Shown here piece by piece: positions 11,218 through 22,281 of a stretch of DNA of 64,000 nucleotides. The DNA is from Welwitschia mirabilis. Taxonomy: Eukaryota; Gnetophyta; Gnetopsida; Welwitschiales. The DNA is taken from contig JBOZIK010000001.1 in the NCBI GenBank assembly GCA_051453625.1, positions 162,875,540-162,939,539 of the forward strand. The letters run 5' to 3'. The notes under the pieces are model-generated. The model was given only the letters and a program-made list of their open reading frames with translations. It ran no database searches and was not told the origin of the DNA. How positions within the stretch are numbered: position 1 is the first letter of the stretch; each line of letters starts with the position of its first letter. The translations under genes and the position numbers were made by a program.

Positions 11218-12700
11218 ATTAACTAATTAAATTTAAAAATAACATTAATTTTCTAGCATTGTATATTATCTTTGAATGATCTTACTTATCATAAAAATGA
11301 TAAGTAACTTTAAAAATAAACTTATTTTGCCAAGTTACCTGATTTTGCTAACTTTGTGGTTCTTGGGGATGAAGCCAATACCTAACTTATCATAAGCCTG
11401 TTTCTAAATTTCAAGCATCTATTTTAATTTAAATGAACCAATAGAAAATTTATTCACAAAATGAAATAAATTTTTTACCTATAAAATGAATTAAAATTTT
11501 CAGATTTGATCTTTTTGTACTTTGATTCCATTTCCTCTTTTTCTTTGGTAAGAGATTTTACAATCTTATTCAAATAATTTATACATTTTATTAACTTTTC
11601 ACATTTTAAGTATAGTTTCTGGCAAGTATTTTTGATCTCATCCTATTCTTCTTCAATCACATTTAAATCATCATGTTCTAATGTGCTAGGTAAGTTCTAA
11701 AATAGAGGTATAATTGCCATGAAAAAGAGTCTTCTATCTCCATTTGAATCTTGACCTGAACTACTGTCATCATCCTCATCCACATTATCCCATGTTATAA
11801 TGAATAAAGATGTTTTTAATTTTTTAATTCTTTTTTATTAGTTGGACACTCATTTGCCATGTGTCCAAAGCCTTTGCATGCATAACATTGGATAAATTTT
11901 TCTTTATCTTGATTCTTTCTGTACTTTGAGTGTCCTCTTTTTATCCCTCTACTTGGCAACTTCATCATCATCTAGATCTCATCGGATTTCTTTCATCTAT
12001 ACTCTTCCTATACATACTTTAAAACAATACATTTCTTCTTATCTTTAGATAATATTAATTCATATATTTACAAATTACATTAAAGTTCTTCTTAAGTCAT
12101 CTTGTTGATATCCTTGCTTTTTTTGATTGTTATGACTTTTAGTTTAAATCTTTTTGAAAGAGACCTTAATACTTTTTAGACCACTTTTACCTCATCCAAT
12201 GTTTCATCTAGACTTACCATGGAGTTCATAATATCGGTAAGGCTGACAAAGAATTTTTATAAAGTTCCTCCTTGTTTATATGAATGTCTTCAAATCTGGA
12301 GATAAGAATTTGGAGTTTGACTTATCTGATGATGGATGTTCCTTCATATGCAACTTTAAGAATATCCCATGCCTTCTTTACATGTTTATACTTTACAATC
12401 CACTTAAATGCATTTGCATAAACTATACAAAATATAGCATTAAAAGCATGGGCATTTATGCTAGCTTTGGATCTATCGGTGGGAGTCCATTGTTCTTGGG
12501 TTTTTAGAACTAAAATGGTATTACTATTGGCATTGGTTTTTGATAAAGTAGGAATAGAATATCTATTGTAAATAACCTTTTTAATTTTAGCATCTAAGGA
12601 TTTAAGAAAGATTCTCATTCAGAATTTTTTAATAAGCATAGTTTAATCCATCAAACATAAGTGGACAACCAATTAAAAAAACATCAAATGGGTTACTCAT
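11218..12700 (-). pseudogene. gag: Copia F gag (outer copy)
   Basis: A second gag copy, starting at the minus-strand ATG at 12700 (MSNPF) and ending in the gap. It includes RSKASINAHAFNAIFCIVYA and HVKKAWDILKVAYEG, the UBN2-type core, and an intact zinc knuckle CYACKGFGHMANEC near 11845-11890 with CX2CX4HX4C complete. A stretch of 99 codons (12322-12618) is open. It differs from the inner copy at many bases, so it is not a simple assembly duplicate. Confidence 0.75.
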
Positions 12701-12748
12701 TTTTGGGTTCTAGAGTCTAGATCTGTTAGGATCTTAACATAGACTTAA

Positions 12749-12765
12749 CTTAGCTCTGATACTAA
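12749..12765 (-). other. Copia F primer site at outer LTR
   Basis: The minus strand reads TTAGTATCAGAGCTAAGT after the LTR edge, nearly the full TGGTATCAGAGC plus the AGTTxxxTCC context also seen in B and K. Confidence 0.7.
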
Positions 12766-14263
12766 TTTTAGAACGGATAACCCTAAAGGGGAGAATGAAT
12801 AGGTTTCTAAAAATATTAAAATAACTTCATAATGTTAACTTACTTGAAATGAAACACCAAAAACTTATACAAGAAAATTAAAACTATTCTAAAAAATGAA
12901 ATAAAAAAAAGCACAAAAATACTGATCAAAAGAACACAAGATTTATAGTAATTTGGGAAAACTCCCTACTCCAATGTCAATAATTAGCTTCTATTTCAGC
13001 CTACTTAGTATCTTAGTTAATCTCTTCCAAGTATTTCAGATTCACCTATAACCTTTAAAAATGGACTTTTTTTAAAAGCTTAGTTTCAATCTTTTATAAG
13101 AAAGCGTAGTAGTAATGATAATATGCCCAAATGAATAGGTATCACTTGATCTTTGACTCAATGATAGTATTGAAGCAATTATCCTAAAGATGATACAAAT
13201 TATAAATAAGGAGTACTATAGATATAGTCTCATATGCAAAGATACCATAGTTCTTGGTTCATCTTTAGTCAAGAGTGCAATGCAAAATGAGTACAATGAT
13301 AAGTCCACAAGATTCAAAAGTTTGATAAAAGGTGTAATAGTGATTTAACTCTTGGATATATATATATATATATATAGTAAAATACATTTAGGTTTTTTAC
13401 AATTGAAAAAGCTCTTTCAATGGCCATAAAATAAATACATAATGGCTATAAAATTTATGTTTTCATTATGATTGGTCAATCTCTCAAATGTTTGGTTGAC
13501 CCCTCTTGGTATTATTACTTACCCCTCCTGGTGTCGTTACTTAAATAGGTCGTCCTTGTGTTCTTTTTGATCAACCTAGTTTATTATGGTTCCATGTCTA
13601 GTTGACTCCTCAGGATCTAGTCCACCTCTCATTTGATCTCCCACATATCTATCTAGTTGCCCGCTTGGTCCAAATAAAATCCATCATAGTTTCTCTGCTT
13701 TAGGTTTGGTAAACTCCTTAATAATCTGGTTGACCTCTTACTGATTGGCTATGACATATTGATGCTTAGTTCTTAGGTTTAGTTAATTCCTTAGGTGTCT
13801 AGTTGGCCCCTTGATGATTAACTAAGACATATTGGGTGCATACTGCTATGGTTCAGTCAACTTCTTAGATGTTTGATTGACTCTTTGATGATTGGTTTAG
13901 AAGTACTAAATGCACAGTGCTCATGTCCAGTTAACTCCTCAGATGTCTAGTCAATCCATTGACAATTGGTTTAGGAGTATTAGTGCTCAGGTTTACTACT
14001 CTAGTCAACTTCTCAAATGTTTAATTAATCCCTCTAAATTTATTTCATTTTTAAGTATTCACTTTAGGTGCATTCGACCCCTTAGAAATTTGATCTACCC
14101 CTCAAGAGGGAAATGAAACTTAATAGGTTTTAAGATAAAAATGTGATAAACATTGCTTTAGCTTATAACGTGTAAGGGATAAACATTTTTTACACAAGAT
14201 ACAACATATTTCATTACACAAAAAACATTAGTTTAATATCAATTAGCAAATAATAATTCAACA
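12766..14263 (-). repeat. Copia F 5' LTR (right, outer)
   Basis: Runs from TTTTAGAACGGATAACCC (the TG start is mutated) to ATTCAACA, followed by the target copy AAAGA. About 1.5 kb, aligned with 2612-4075. Motifs around GTTGACCCC and CAGATGTCTAGTCAA are again repeated throughout 13480-14110. Confidence 0.85.
13356..13376 (-). repeat. (TA)n at the TATA position of copia F outer LTR
   Basis: A 21-bp AT dinucleotide run sits where the related K LTRs have minus-strand TATAAATAG. It looks like expansion of the TATA region into a microsatellite. Confidence 0.6.
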
Positions 14264-14268
14264 AAAGA

Positions 14269-15465
14269 TAGTTGAAGATTTAAGAGAACAAATTTTAAAT
14301 ATTAAATAGAAAGATAATGAAAGGTTTAATGCGTTCATGGATAAATCAAATATATTGTTAGTTAAATGTCCTAAACATGGAATTATAGCTATAAAATAAG
14401 TCAAAAATTTATTTAGAGGATTACATAGCCTTACTTTGAAGTAATTAGACTTACTATATAGAGGAAGCATCAAAACAAAAAATGTTCAAGAGGTAGGAAA
14501 AGTTATTACTCAGTTTTATAACATGAGTTAAGGATGGAGATAAGAGAGTGAACAAAAGTAAAAAATAAATGAAGTATTTATCCTAGAACTAGATGGTGGT
14601 ATGTAGAGTTCAAAACATATTAATCTTATAAAAGAAATAGCTAAAAAAGTAACTAATAATATAGTGGAAAAATTTGATAAGTTAGCTGTATAGCACTTTA
14701 AATAGGAAGAAGGATCTATATGAGAATATTATGGAGAAGATAACCATGAAGGAATAAAATATCCCTAGATGAAAATTTTTTTTTCATTGGTTGGATATTA
14801 ATAGAATATATTTAAATATAGCAAATTAACCTTAAGCAAAAAAAAAAAAAAATCCTTATCTAAGTAGAAAATGAGAAGGTAATTCAAAGAAATCTTTATA
14901 AAAGTCTACAAATTATAAAAGGTAAGAGAAATATTATAATTATAGGAATTAAAGAAATAAAGATCCAAAAGACATGAAAGAAAAATTATAGATAGAGAAA
15001 AAAGAAGAAACAATTCTTGCTCAAACTCAATTAGATCTACGAAAAGTAATAAGTAAAGTAATGGCTACTAGATTTTTAAAAAAAATGATAATAGATAAAG
15101 ACTAAGAAAAGAAAATGAATTTGAATAGTTCTCTAGTTGATGAAGGAATACATACAGGGAAGGAAGTAGTAGTTAATGCATCATTAGATCTTATACCTTT
15201 TTTAAGGAGAAGTAAACCAATAGAACATTCAAACATTAAAAAGGAAATAAAATATTTAATAATTTTTTTAGAAGATACAATAATATCATTATCTCTTTTA
15301 AAATTACTAAAAGATGTACCTATGTATTAGAAGCAAATGAAGAGCATGTGCTTAAAACAAAGAAATAAAAAGAATAGTAAGAAGAAAAAATAAATTGAGA
15401 TGGTTAAGAAAGATCAAGTTTCTTGGACTTCTACCAAAGTTCTTCAAAATAAATAACATGAAGAC
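14269..15465 (+). pseudogene. gag: Gypsy E gag, second segment
   Basis: Gag continues after copia F with VEDLREQILNIK, ERFNAFMDKSNILLVKCPKH and FRGLHSLTLKxLDLLYRGSI, matching the middle of gypsy Gag, in which a run of about 60 residues with a conserved RFxxLxxxCPxH leads to a FYxGL pattern. From about 14700 the frame is broken and rich in Lys and Glu. I do not see an intact zinc knuckle. A 71-codon open stretch at 15115-15330 is part of this linker. Confidence 0.65.
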
Positions 15466-15737
15466 TATAGTGATCCAAGAACACATATGATAGACATAAA
15501 AATAGATGGGAAGCTCAAAGTAGAAGAATTTGTGGATTTAAGAGCAAGTGTTAATGTGATGGGATATGAGACTTATGAGGAATTGAAAAAGCCAAAATTG
15601 ATACCTTACCAAGGAAAAGTATACTTGGTAGATGATTTAGCAGTAACATAAAAAGTATTTCTAAAGCATATACCCATCAAACTCTAGGGATTTATCTACT
15701 TGATAGATTTTTTAGTAATGAAAAGCTAGGGAGATAC
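15466..15737 (+). pseudogene. pol: Gypsy E protease, first segment
   Basis: The frame reads KIDGKLKVEEFVDLRASVNV, then YETYEELKKPKLIPYQGKVY and LVDDLAVT, and PIKLxGFIYLIDFLVMKS. This is the retropepsin fold, with the catalytic D-T/S-G-A motif changed to DLRA. It cleaves Gag-Pol in living relatives. It is interrupted at 15737 in the target copy GATAC by copia D and resumes at 28781. Confidence 0.75.
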
Positions 15738-15906
15738 TATTAAGACTAGTATATACTACGGTTTCATGCCTAAGTATACATGAAAACCCTAGTGATGTGC
15801 TTATCTATTTAATCAAGCTCTTTATTTAAATAAAAAAGAAGAGAAATAAAATTTTTATTTAGAAATCTTGTGCCTCTTGATTTTTTAGAACTCTTGTTTT
15901 CTAATA
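15738..15906 (+). repeat. Copia D 5' LTR
   Basis: Begins TATTAAGACTAGTATATAC (TG mutated to TA) and ends TTTTCTAATA. Aligned with 28602-28775 along its whole length, for example AAAATCCTAGTGATGTACTT against AAAACCCTAGTGATGTGCTT. AAGCTCTTTATTT with A-rich tail may include the transcript end. Confidence 0.8.
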
Positions 15907-15907
15907 A

Positions 15908-15923
15908 CTAGTATTAGATCTTC
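15908..15923 (+). other. Copia D primer binding site
   Basis: CTAGTATTAGATCTTC follows the 5' LTR and is a decayed TGGTATCAGAGCTTC, the initiator tRNA-Met site. Confidence 0.5.
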
Positions 15924-16742
15924 TAAGCTAGAGCTTTTAAAGCTTCTTGGAAGTTCATTGAGTACCTATGCTTCTTATTTCCTCTTGCATGATTTATCAT
16001 GTGGCCTCTATTCTTAGAGGTTTTAAAGCCTCTTATTAGGCCTCTTATTGGGCTTATTTGTTGAGCTCATTTTTGGATTTATTTAGCCTTCTTTAGCTCA
16101 ACTTTAGTTCTTTTTTAACTCTCTTCTCAAGCTCATTTTTAAGATTTATGTTTTAGCTCTCTTAAGCCTCCTTTTATAGTTTTAGATTTGTTTTTTATTA
16201 ATAAGGATTTCTTTAAGCATTCTATTAAAATTAGGCTAGATCCATTTTATCAGGTTTTCTTTAAGTTTTTTTGATTAGGCTATGTTTTAGCTCTATCTGT
16301 TATCATCCCCATGTGTACTAATGAATCTGGTTTTTTACCTATGTGGAAAATTACCGTCACCTCCTCCTATTGTTGGTTCACTGTAGCCACCATGTTGCTT
16401 CTCCTACCATCATGTTACTCCTCTTGTAGATCATGCTTCTTCTTTTGTTGCTACTTTGATTTATCTTATGCTATATTTTCACTACATCTCTATTAACTAT
16501 ATCTCTGTTGACTACCTATTGTTGTGTGTGCATTGTTATGATTTCTTTGTATGATTAGGCTCAATAGCAATCTATGTTGTTTCCTTATTTTTTATGTCTT
16601 ATTCTCAGTTGCTGCTTACTGTCATGTTTGCTTGGGCTCTATTCTCTGTTGATCTTCATTGTGTTCTAAACCAATCTTTTCCTGTCATCTATATTATCTA
16701 TGTCATTACTTTGGGATTTTTAGTTAACTATGCTTAATCACC

Positions 16743-17160
16743 CTATCCACTTTTGTGTGACTACTGTGTTTATCAATCCTAGCACATAGTCAGCTTACTA
16801 GGAATGCCCTCTACTATCACTTGTGTTTGAGGATTTCATTGTCCATTGAACCCATAGTTTATGTGATCCTCGGTTGTTTCACATCTATTTTTTTGCTCAG
16901 TTATTATAGCTAAGCTCTGTTGATCTACCTATAGCCTAATCCATTTTTAACATGTGGTTTACATGCATTTTATTACACTAATCTCATGTTTACCTTCTAT
17001 ACTATTGTTGTGTTTGTCAATCCTTGCATACAATCATCCTGCCAATGATGCCATTTTCCTGTACCCATGTTTGAAGATTTTGTTGTATGTCATACCCACA
17101 TTCTATGCACTCCTTGACTACTACACACCTATTTTTCTACTTACTTATGATTACAATATT
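16743..17160. repeat. 243-bp tandem duplication in D leader
   Basis: The blocks TGTGTTTATCAATCCTAGCA (near 16766) and TGTGTTTGTCAATCCTTGCA (near 17009), then TGTGTTTGAGGATTTCATTG against CATGTTTGAAGATTTTGTTG, and CACATCTATTTTTTTGCTCA against CACACCTATTTTTCTACTTA recur in the same order with an offset of about 243 bp. Confidence 0.65.
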
Positions 17161-17309
17161 TTTACTTGTTTTCATCTAATCTTTTCTTCATTAACAAACC
17201 ATTGGTGTAGTGTTCAACACATTTTATTATCAAGACATAGGTCACAGGTTCATGTTTGGGTGTGGTAAAAATTCTAGTTTTTTTACATTTAGTGCAAATT
17301 AATTTCTTA

Positions 17310-17440
17310 AGCCTATGCACATGCAAGATTACTCAAAAATTGCTTAGCCATTGTTTATTTTTGCACACATGTAGTTTAACTAAGTCATTACTCAGCCATT
17401 GTCAATTTTCGTGCACATGCAATTTGGCTAGCTATTGCTA
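17310..17440. repeat. 50-bp tandem repeat in D leader
   Basis: Three units built on GCACATGCAAxxTxxCT, followed by GCTTAGCCATTGT or ACTCAGCCATTGT, start near 17317, 17362 and 17413. Confidence 0.6.
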
Positions 17441-18139
17441 AGTCATTAGCCTTGTTTTACACATATTAGTATTGGGCTTTTTTTTTTTAATTTTATTGAG
17501 TTTTTGACATTTTTTGAACTTGTAAATCCATGAATTAGTTTTTTACACATTTTTTAATGGGTTTAAAGGTTTTTAAACATTTTTTGCTGATTGTAAGCCC
17601 TTAACCTCATGTTTTCTTATCAAGTTGAGTTTTGCATGTGAATTAAGATTCACTTGACTTGATTTTTTTCTCTAAATTAGACTTACTTTTGTGATTTAAA
17701 TAGATTGAGTTAAGTCTAGAATGTTAAACAAGATTCACTTAGCTTAACTATACCAAATTAGACCCTGTCTTCATGTGTGTTTTTTGGTATTTTCATTTTT
17801 ATCTTTTCTCCTTTTTACACTAAAATTTTAATTTTTTATGGTTAAGGTTAAAATTAAAAATTAATTTTGCCTTAGACACATCATGTTTTATACTAGAAAC
17901 AGGTTTTAGTCAGTGGCAGACATGAGAAGCTTACATAAATAGAGATCTATGTTAGGCTATGCTACCCTTTAAGTTTATTATGCAGTCTTTGTTAGATTAT
18001 GTTTTGCTAATTGATGTAAAACTAATGTTTTTTGTGAAGTAAATTTTGTGTATCTTATGCATAAAATATTAACCACTTATAGCTCAGATGATAAAGTTAG
18101 GAATGTTACATTCTGATCATTAGAAACCTATCAAGTTTA

Positions 18140-18787
18140 CTTACCCTCTTAAGGAATCGATCAGACTTTCAAGGGATCAACTGCACCTAAAGCATACTCT
18201 CAAAATTGAACTAAATTTAGAGGAGTTAATTAGATTTCTGAGGGGTCAACCAGATCTATGAATCTAAAATAGTATTCTTAAACTAATTATCAAGGAATCG
18301 ACCAAACCTTCAAGGGATTGACTAGACTTAAGCACTATACACCTGATATCCCTGAGCCGATTATTAAGGAGTTGAATGAATACTTAAGGGATTAATTGGA
18401 CCCGATTCAGGAAATTATAATGAATCTTTATCAGGAATAGCAAGCAAACAAATAGATATTTTACTTATCATTTTAAGATGTTGACCAGACTTTCAAGAAG
18501 TTAACCACACCTAGAGCATACTCTTAGAATTAAAATAAATTCAGAGGGATCGACCAGATTGATAAGGGATCGATCAGATCTATGGACCTAAAATAGTTCT
18601 ATTAAACTAATTGTCAAGGGATTGATTAAAACTTTGAGGGGTTGACTAGAATTAAGCACTATGAACTTAATATTCCTGAGCTGATCATCAAGGAGCTGAC
18701 TTAACACCTGAGGGATTGACTGAATCTAATGTAAGAAATTGGAATGAATTTTTATCAAGACTAGCAGGCAACCAAAGAGATATGTGC
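18140..18787. repeat. 324-bp tandem duplication within B 5' LTR
   Basis: CAGACTTTCAAG (18162 and 18486), AGAGCATACTCT or AAAGCATACTCT, and TATCAGGAATAGCAAGCAA against TATCAAGACTAGCAGGCAA recur at an offset of 324 bp. The 3' LTR has only one copy. The two units differ at many bases, so the duplication is old. Confidence 0.75.
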
Positions 18788-19038
18788 ATAACCAAATGAG
18801 GGGTCAACCAGACCCTGAGGGGTCAATAAAAAATAAAGCTGTAAGAAATTATAGTGACCAAAAAGTTTACTTGGATAACCTATTTAAGTCACAACACCAG
18901 AGGGATCAACCAGACTTTTGAGGAGTCGACCGAATGAAATGGAAATAAAATTTTTTATCCATTATGTATCCATTTTGTAGCCATTTATAGCTATTAGAAG
19001 TGCATTTTCATTTGTAATAAATCCTAAAAGCCTTCTAA

Positions 19039-19047
19039 TATAAATAG
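19039..19047 (+). promoter_or_regulatory. TATA box of B 5' LTR
   Basis: TATAAATAG in the context CTTCTAATATAAATAGCTAAG is conserved at the matching place of the 3' LTR (24669-24677, CTTCTAGTATAAATAGTCAAG), which supports it as the core promoter. Confidence 0.7.
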
Positions 19048-19723
19048 CTAAGAGATATATTACTAAAGAGACTTTTTGATTCTTGATCAAAGAAATGAAA
19101 TTTGTGATTTTCACTATAGCATCTTGGCATTGTACTTCTGACTAAAGACGATTTATTATTTATTGTATTTGTACATTCAAGTTCAGATCTTGTACTTTAT
19201 TATTGTATCAACTATAGGAGAAGAGCTCCATTATAATCATTATATTGAAGATCAAGTAATATCAGTGCACTAGGGTATTATTTCATCACTACCATATATT
19301 GTAGAACGTTAAGACTTAGCCTATAAAAGTTCATTAAAAGGTTGAGAGTTAGCCTATAAGAGTTCATTAAAAAGGTTGAGACTTAACCTACAAAAGTTTA
19401 TGTGTGAAGATTACAAGTGAACCTGTAATACCTAGAATAGTTAACAAAGATCAAGATTAGGCTTGGTGATAAGCCAATCATGAGAGTGAATAGGGGGTTT
19501 CTCGAATTACTATAAAACTTGCATGCATTTGATTGATATTTTATGCTTTCTATTAGTTTTATTATTCTGAATAATTTCAGTTTTGTTTTTTATGCACAAG
19601 TTTGTTAGTGCTCTATTTAAGCAAGTTTTTATTATATCATAATTTTATTTAGATAATTTTTTATAAGAAGCTAAGTTGATTCCATCTTCAGATTTTAATC
19701 GATCTAGATTTTAGAACTTGAAA

Positions 19724-21310
19724 ATGAGTAATCCCTCTGATGGTTTTTCCACTAGTTATCCACCTCTATTTGATGGATCAAACTATGCATATTGGAAATC
19801 TAGAATAAGAATTTTTTTTAGATTCCTAAATGCATAGATTAAATAAGTTATTTTTAAAGGTTATACTATTCCTATTTTGACAAAAATAAATGGAAATGAT
19901 AATACCACTTTAGTTTCTAATTTTCAAGATCAATGGACTATCACTAATAAAACCAAAGCCATCACAGATGCTTGTGCTCTTAATGCAATATTTTGTGTAA
20001 TTTGTGCAAATGAGTTTAAACCTATTATAAATTGTAACCATGCTAAGAAAGCTTGGAATGTTCTTAAGGTAGTTTATAAAGGAACTTTCATTGTAAAAGA
20101 AGCTAAGTTACAAATGCTTATCTCTAGATTTGAAGATATTCACATGGACAAGGAGGGGACATTACAAGAGTTCTTTACTAGACTTATAAATAGTTTCAAC
20201 TTCATGACAAGTTTAGGAAAATGGTTGGATGAAGAAAAAGTGGTCAAAAAAGTACTGATATTTCTTCCAAAGAGATTTGAACTTAAGTTTACAGCTATCA
20301 AGAAAATCAAGAACATCAATGTAATGGTACTAAAAGAGCTTTAAGGTAATTTACAAACTTATGAACTAAAATTTACTAAAGATAAGAAGATAAATATTGA
20401 TTTGAAGTGTGTGTAGGAAGAATACAGGTCAAAAAAGTCAAATGAAGAATTAAATAATGATGAAGTTTCTCTCCTAGCCAGAAGGTTCAAGAAATTTCTA
20501 TATAGAAGGAAAAAGGAAGGCGAGCCAAGTAGAAGCATGAAAAGAGGACATCTAAAATACATAAAGAAGCAAGATAAAGGTAACAAAATCCAATTCTACT
20601 CTTGCAAAGGATTTGAACATATGATAAATAAGTTCCCAAACATCCAAATAGATAATAAGAAATTAAAGAATTCTTCTTTTGTTTCAACATGGAATAATGA
20701 GAATGAGGATGCTAATAGTAGTTCAGATCAAGAATCAGATAGAGATAGAAGACTATCCTTCATGACAATTATGCCATTACTTTATAACTTACCTAACACA
20801 CCAGATCTTGACAACTTAGACATAATTAATAAAGAATAGGATGACTTAGAAGATATGTGTTATACACTATATAAGGAATATGAAAATTTAGCAAAAAGGA
20901 TAAATGATTTAAATAAAGTTATAAAGTCTCTCACTAAAGAGAAGAAGGGAATAAAAACAAAATACAATTTTCTCAAATCTGACAACTCCAATCTCCAGTC
21001 ATAGGTAAAGGATCTATCTTTTCTTGCTAATAAATTTTTTGGTGGTTCTTCTAAATTAGAATATTTTTTTAAAGTTCAAAAACCTACTGGAGATGAATTA
21101 GGTATTAGCTTTATTTCCCAAAATCCATAAAGTCAGAAAAGATAAGTAAACAGGTAAAGTAAGTTTACTTCTAGAGTGTTTTGTAACTTTTATGAAAAAA
21201 TTAGTCATTCAAAGGTTTTTTGCAATATTAAAAAGTTAATGCTATTTTAAATTTAGTGAATTATTTGTCATTTAGATTTGTACAAAAAAGAATTATATCA
21301 CATAAGTCTA
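19724..21310 (+). pseudogene. gag: Copia B gag
   Basis: The ATG at 19724 gives MSNPSDGFSTSYPPLFDGSN, then YAYWKSRIRIF, the standard plant copia Gag start. A stretch of 155 codons is open (19877-20344) and carries ALNAIFCVICANEF, HAKKAWNVLKVVYKGT, LQMLISRFEDIHMDKEGTLQ and FxxLPKRFELK, the UBN2-type core. After one stop come a Lys-rich region and the zinc knuckle FYSCKGFEHMINKFP, in which the first and last Cys are changed. An acidic stretch with Ser and Asp follows. Only a few stops break about 500 codons, so this is the best preserved gag of the family here. Confidence 0.85.
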
Positions 21311-21755
21311 ATAAGACTAAGTGGATAAGAGCTAATAATCTTAAAAGTATGTTAACATAGATAGCTCTTAAAGAATCAAATAGAAGTAGCTAATACTTGG
21401 ACAGTGGATGTCCAAGGCACATGACAACAGATAAATCAAATTTTCAACACTTGAGTAATATTGATGGTGAAGATGTTACCTTTGGAAACAATGAAAAAGC
21501 AAGAATAAAAGGTATTAGAAGCATCGAAGAAGGTAAGTTACCTAAAATTAATGATGCGTTATATGTAAATGATTTAAAGCATAATCTGTTAAGTATTATT
21601 TAATTATGTAATAAAGGTCATAAAGTAGTTTTTGAAAAATTAAAGTATGAAATTTTGCATGAAAAATCAAATGGTGTCATTCTTATAGCAAAACAAGTAG
21701 ATAATGTTTATAGGATAGATAGTCATGTAAACTTGTATAATAATTGATTCAATTA
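21311..21755 (+). pseudogene. pol: Copia B protease and start of pre-integrase
   Basis: The frame at 21397-21603 reads MDSGCPRHMTTDKSNFQHLS with the intact catalytic DSG of a copia retropepsin, then VTFGNNEKARIKGI and LYVNDLKHNLLSI, followed after one stop by CNKGHKVVFEKLKYEILHEK and VYRIDSH. The protease would release Gag products. The pre-integrase motif breaks off at FNYVN where LGHVNY is expected. Confidence 0.85.
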
Positions 21756-21850
21756 TGTAAACTAAAATATTAAAAAAGGAAAAATTGATTTAAATTTCAT
21801 TAGAACTAAACATTTTCTAGAAGATACTATTATAAAACTCAGATTTTAGG
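21740..21850 (+). other. Deletion junction in B: pre-integrase to end of RNase H
   Basis: FNYVN (from LGHVNY) is followed at once by IKKGKIDLNFIRTKHFLED, which corresponds to VKKGNITLKFI at the end of the copia RNase H region (F near 6080). About 2.4 kb of pol is missing. K has LDYVNYKVKKGNNTLKFI at the same place. Confidence 0.75.
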
Positions 21851-21879
21851 ATATTTTTCTTGACCAAAAAAACAAATTA

Positions 21880-22080
21880 GGGGTTAACTCATCATTTTCT
21901 ATCTAATTACAGGGTAGCTAACTAGATCCATAATTTAATTAATTGGATATAATCGGTCAAATGGCTTGACAGCCCAGTCATTCAGACCTCTTCCTATACT
22001 ATAGACCCATGTCTTGAGGGGTCGACTAGAACTTCAATTGATTGACTAGACCTAATGGATTACAATGCAGAAGTGCCATC
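21880..22080 (+). repeat. Short GTCGAC-type motifs between pol remnant and third ORF of B
   Basis: Copies such as GAGGGGTCGACTAGAAC (near 22017) and ATTGACTAGACC lie in this spacer, as in the LTRs. Confidence 0.5.
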
Positions 22081-22123
22081 AGTGAACGTGATTTCTTTCT
22101 TTAAATTATCCTATTAAATCTTG

Positions 22124-22191
22124 TTTATAAAAGAAAGAGAAATCTATATCATTTTCATTGTATTCTAGCCTTATTTCTCTTTCAGATCTAG
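22124..22191 (+). promoter_or_regulatory. TATA-like box and splice-acceptor-like site before B third ORF
   Basis: TTTATAAAAG (22124-22133) is followed 50 bp on by a pyrimidine tract ending TTTCTCTTTCAG (to 22185) and then ATCTAG. The ORF starts at 22282. C has TTTATAAAAT and CTCTTAG-ATCTAG with the same spacing. This would allow either an own transcript or a spliced one. Confidence 0.5.
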
Positions 22192-22281
22192 AGTTTTTCC
22201 TTCCATATCTAGAGCTTTGCTCCCAGATCCAAAGATTTTTCTTAGATTTTCTTACTTTAAGGTTCTTATAGAGAGGATGAA

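Larger units (their letters stand above)
2612..14263 (-). mobile_element. Copia F: three-LTR copia element
   Basis: A copia element on the minus strand, inserted in E's gag with a perfect 5-bp target duplication AAAGA (2607-2611 and 14264-14268). Read on the minus strand the order is LTR (14263-12766), primer site, gag, a 100-N gap, part of a second LTR (to 10634), primer site, gag, protease, integrase, RT, RNase H, third ORF, PPT, LTR (4075-2612). The outer target copies show that the whole three-LTR array is one locus, so it arose by recombination after insertion, or the gap hides a longer second copy. It belongs to the same family as B, C and K. Confidence 0.85.
15924..17984 (+). other. 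Copia D leader, left part (non-coding)
   Basis: About 2 kb, T-rich on this strand, without a frame that resembles a known protein. It contains a degenerate 243-bp tandem duplication and a 50-bp repeat, listed separately. The open stretches of 60-105 codons here (for example 16954-17268) follow the repeats and low stop density and are not supported as genes. Confidence 0.55.
17990..19669 (+). repeat. Copia B 5' LTR
   Basis: Starts TGTTAGATTATGTTTTGCTA, the same as 23931. It is about 270 bp longer than its partner because of a 324-bp internal tandem duplication. Its last bases and most of the primer site are deleted: after TTTTTTATAAGAA the sequence goes on with GCTAAGTTGATTCC, the tail of the TGGTATCAGAGCTAAGTTGA context seen in K and F. 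Confidence 0.85.

Noticed and set aside
11003-11230. Open frame running through the N gap
   Set aside because: Its length comes from N translated as X; the real sequence there is LTR of copia F. The same holds for frames at 39882-40100, 50552-50892 and 59698-60093.
16954-17268. 104-codon open frame with hydrophobic residues in the D leader
   Set aside because: It lies in tandem-repeated, T-rich leader, resembles no known protein and is not kept in both repeat units.
20359-20690. Minus-strand ORFs opposite copia B gag
   Set aside because: They are shadows of the Lys and Glu rich Gag frame.
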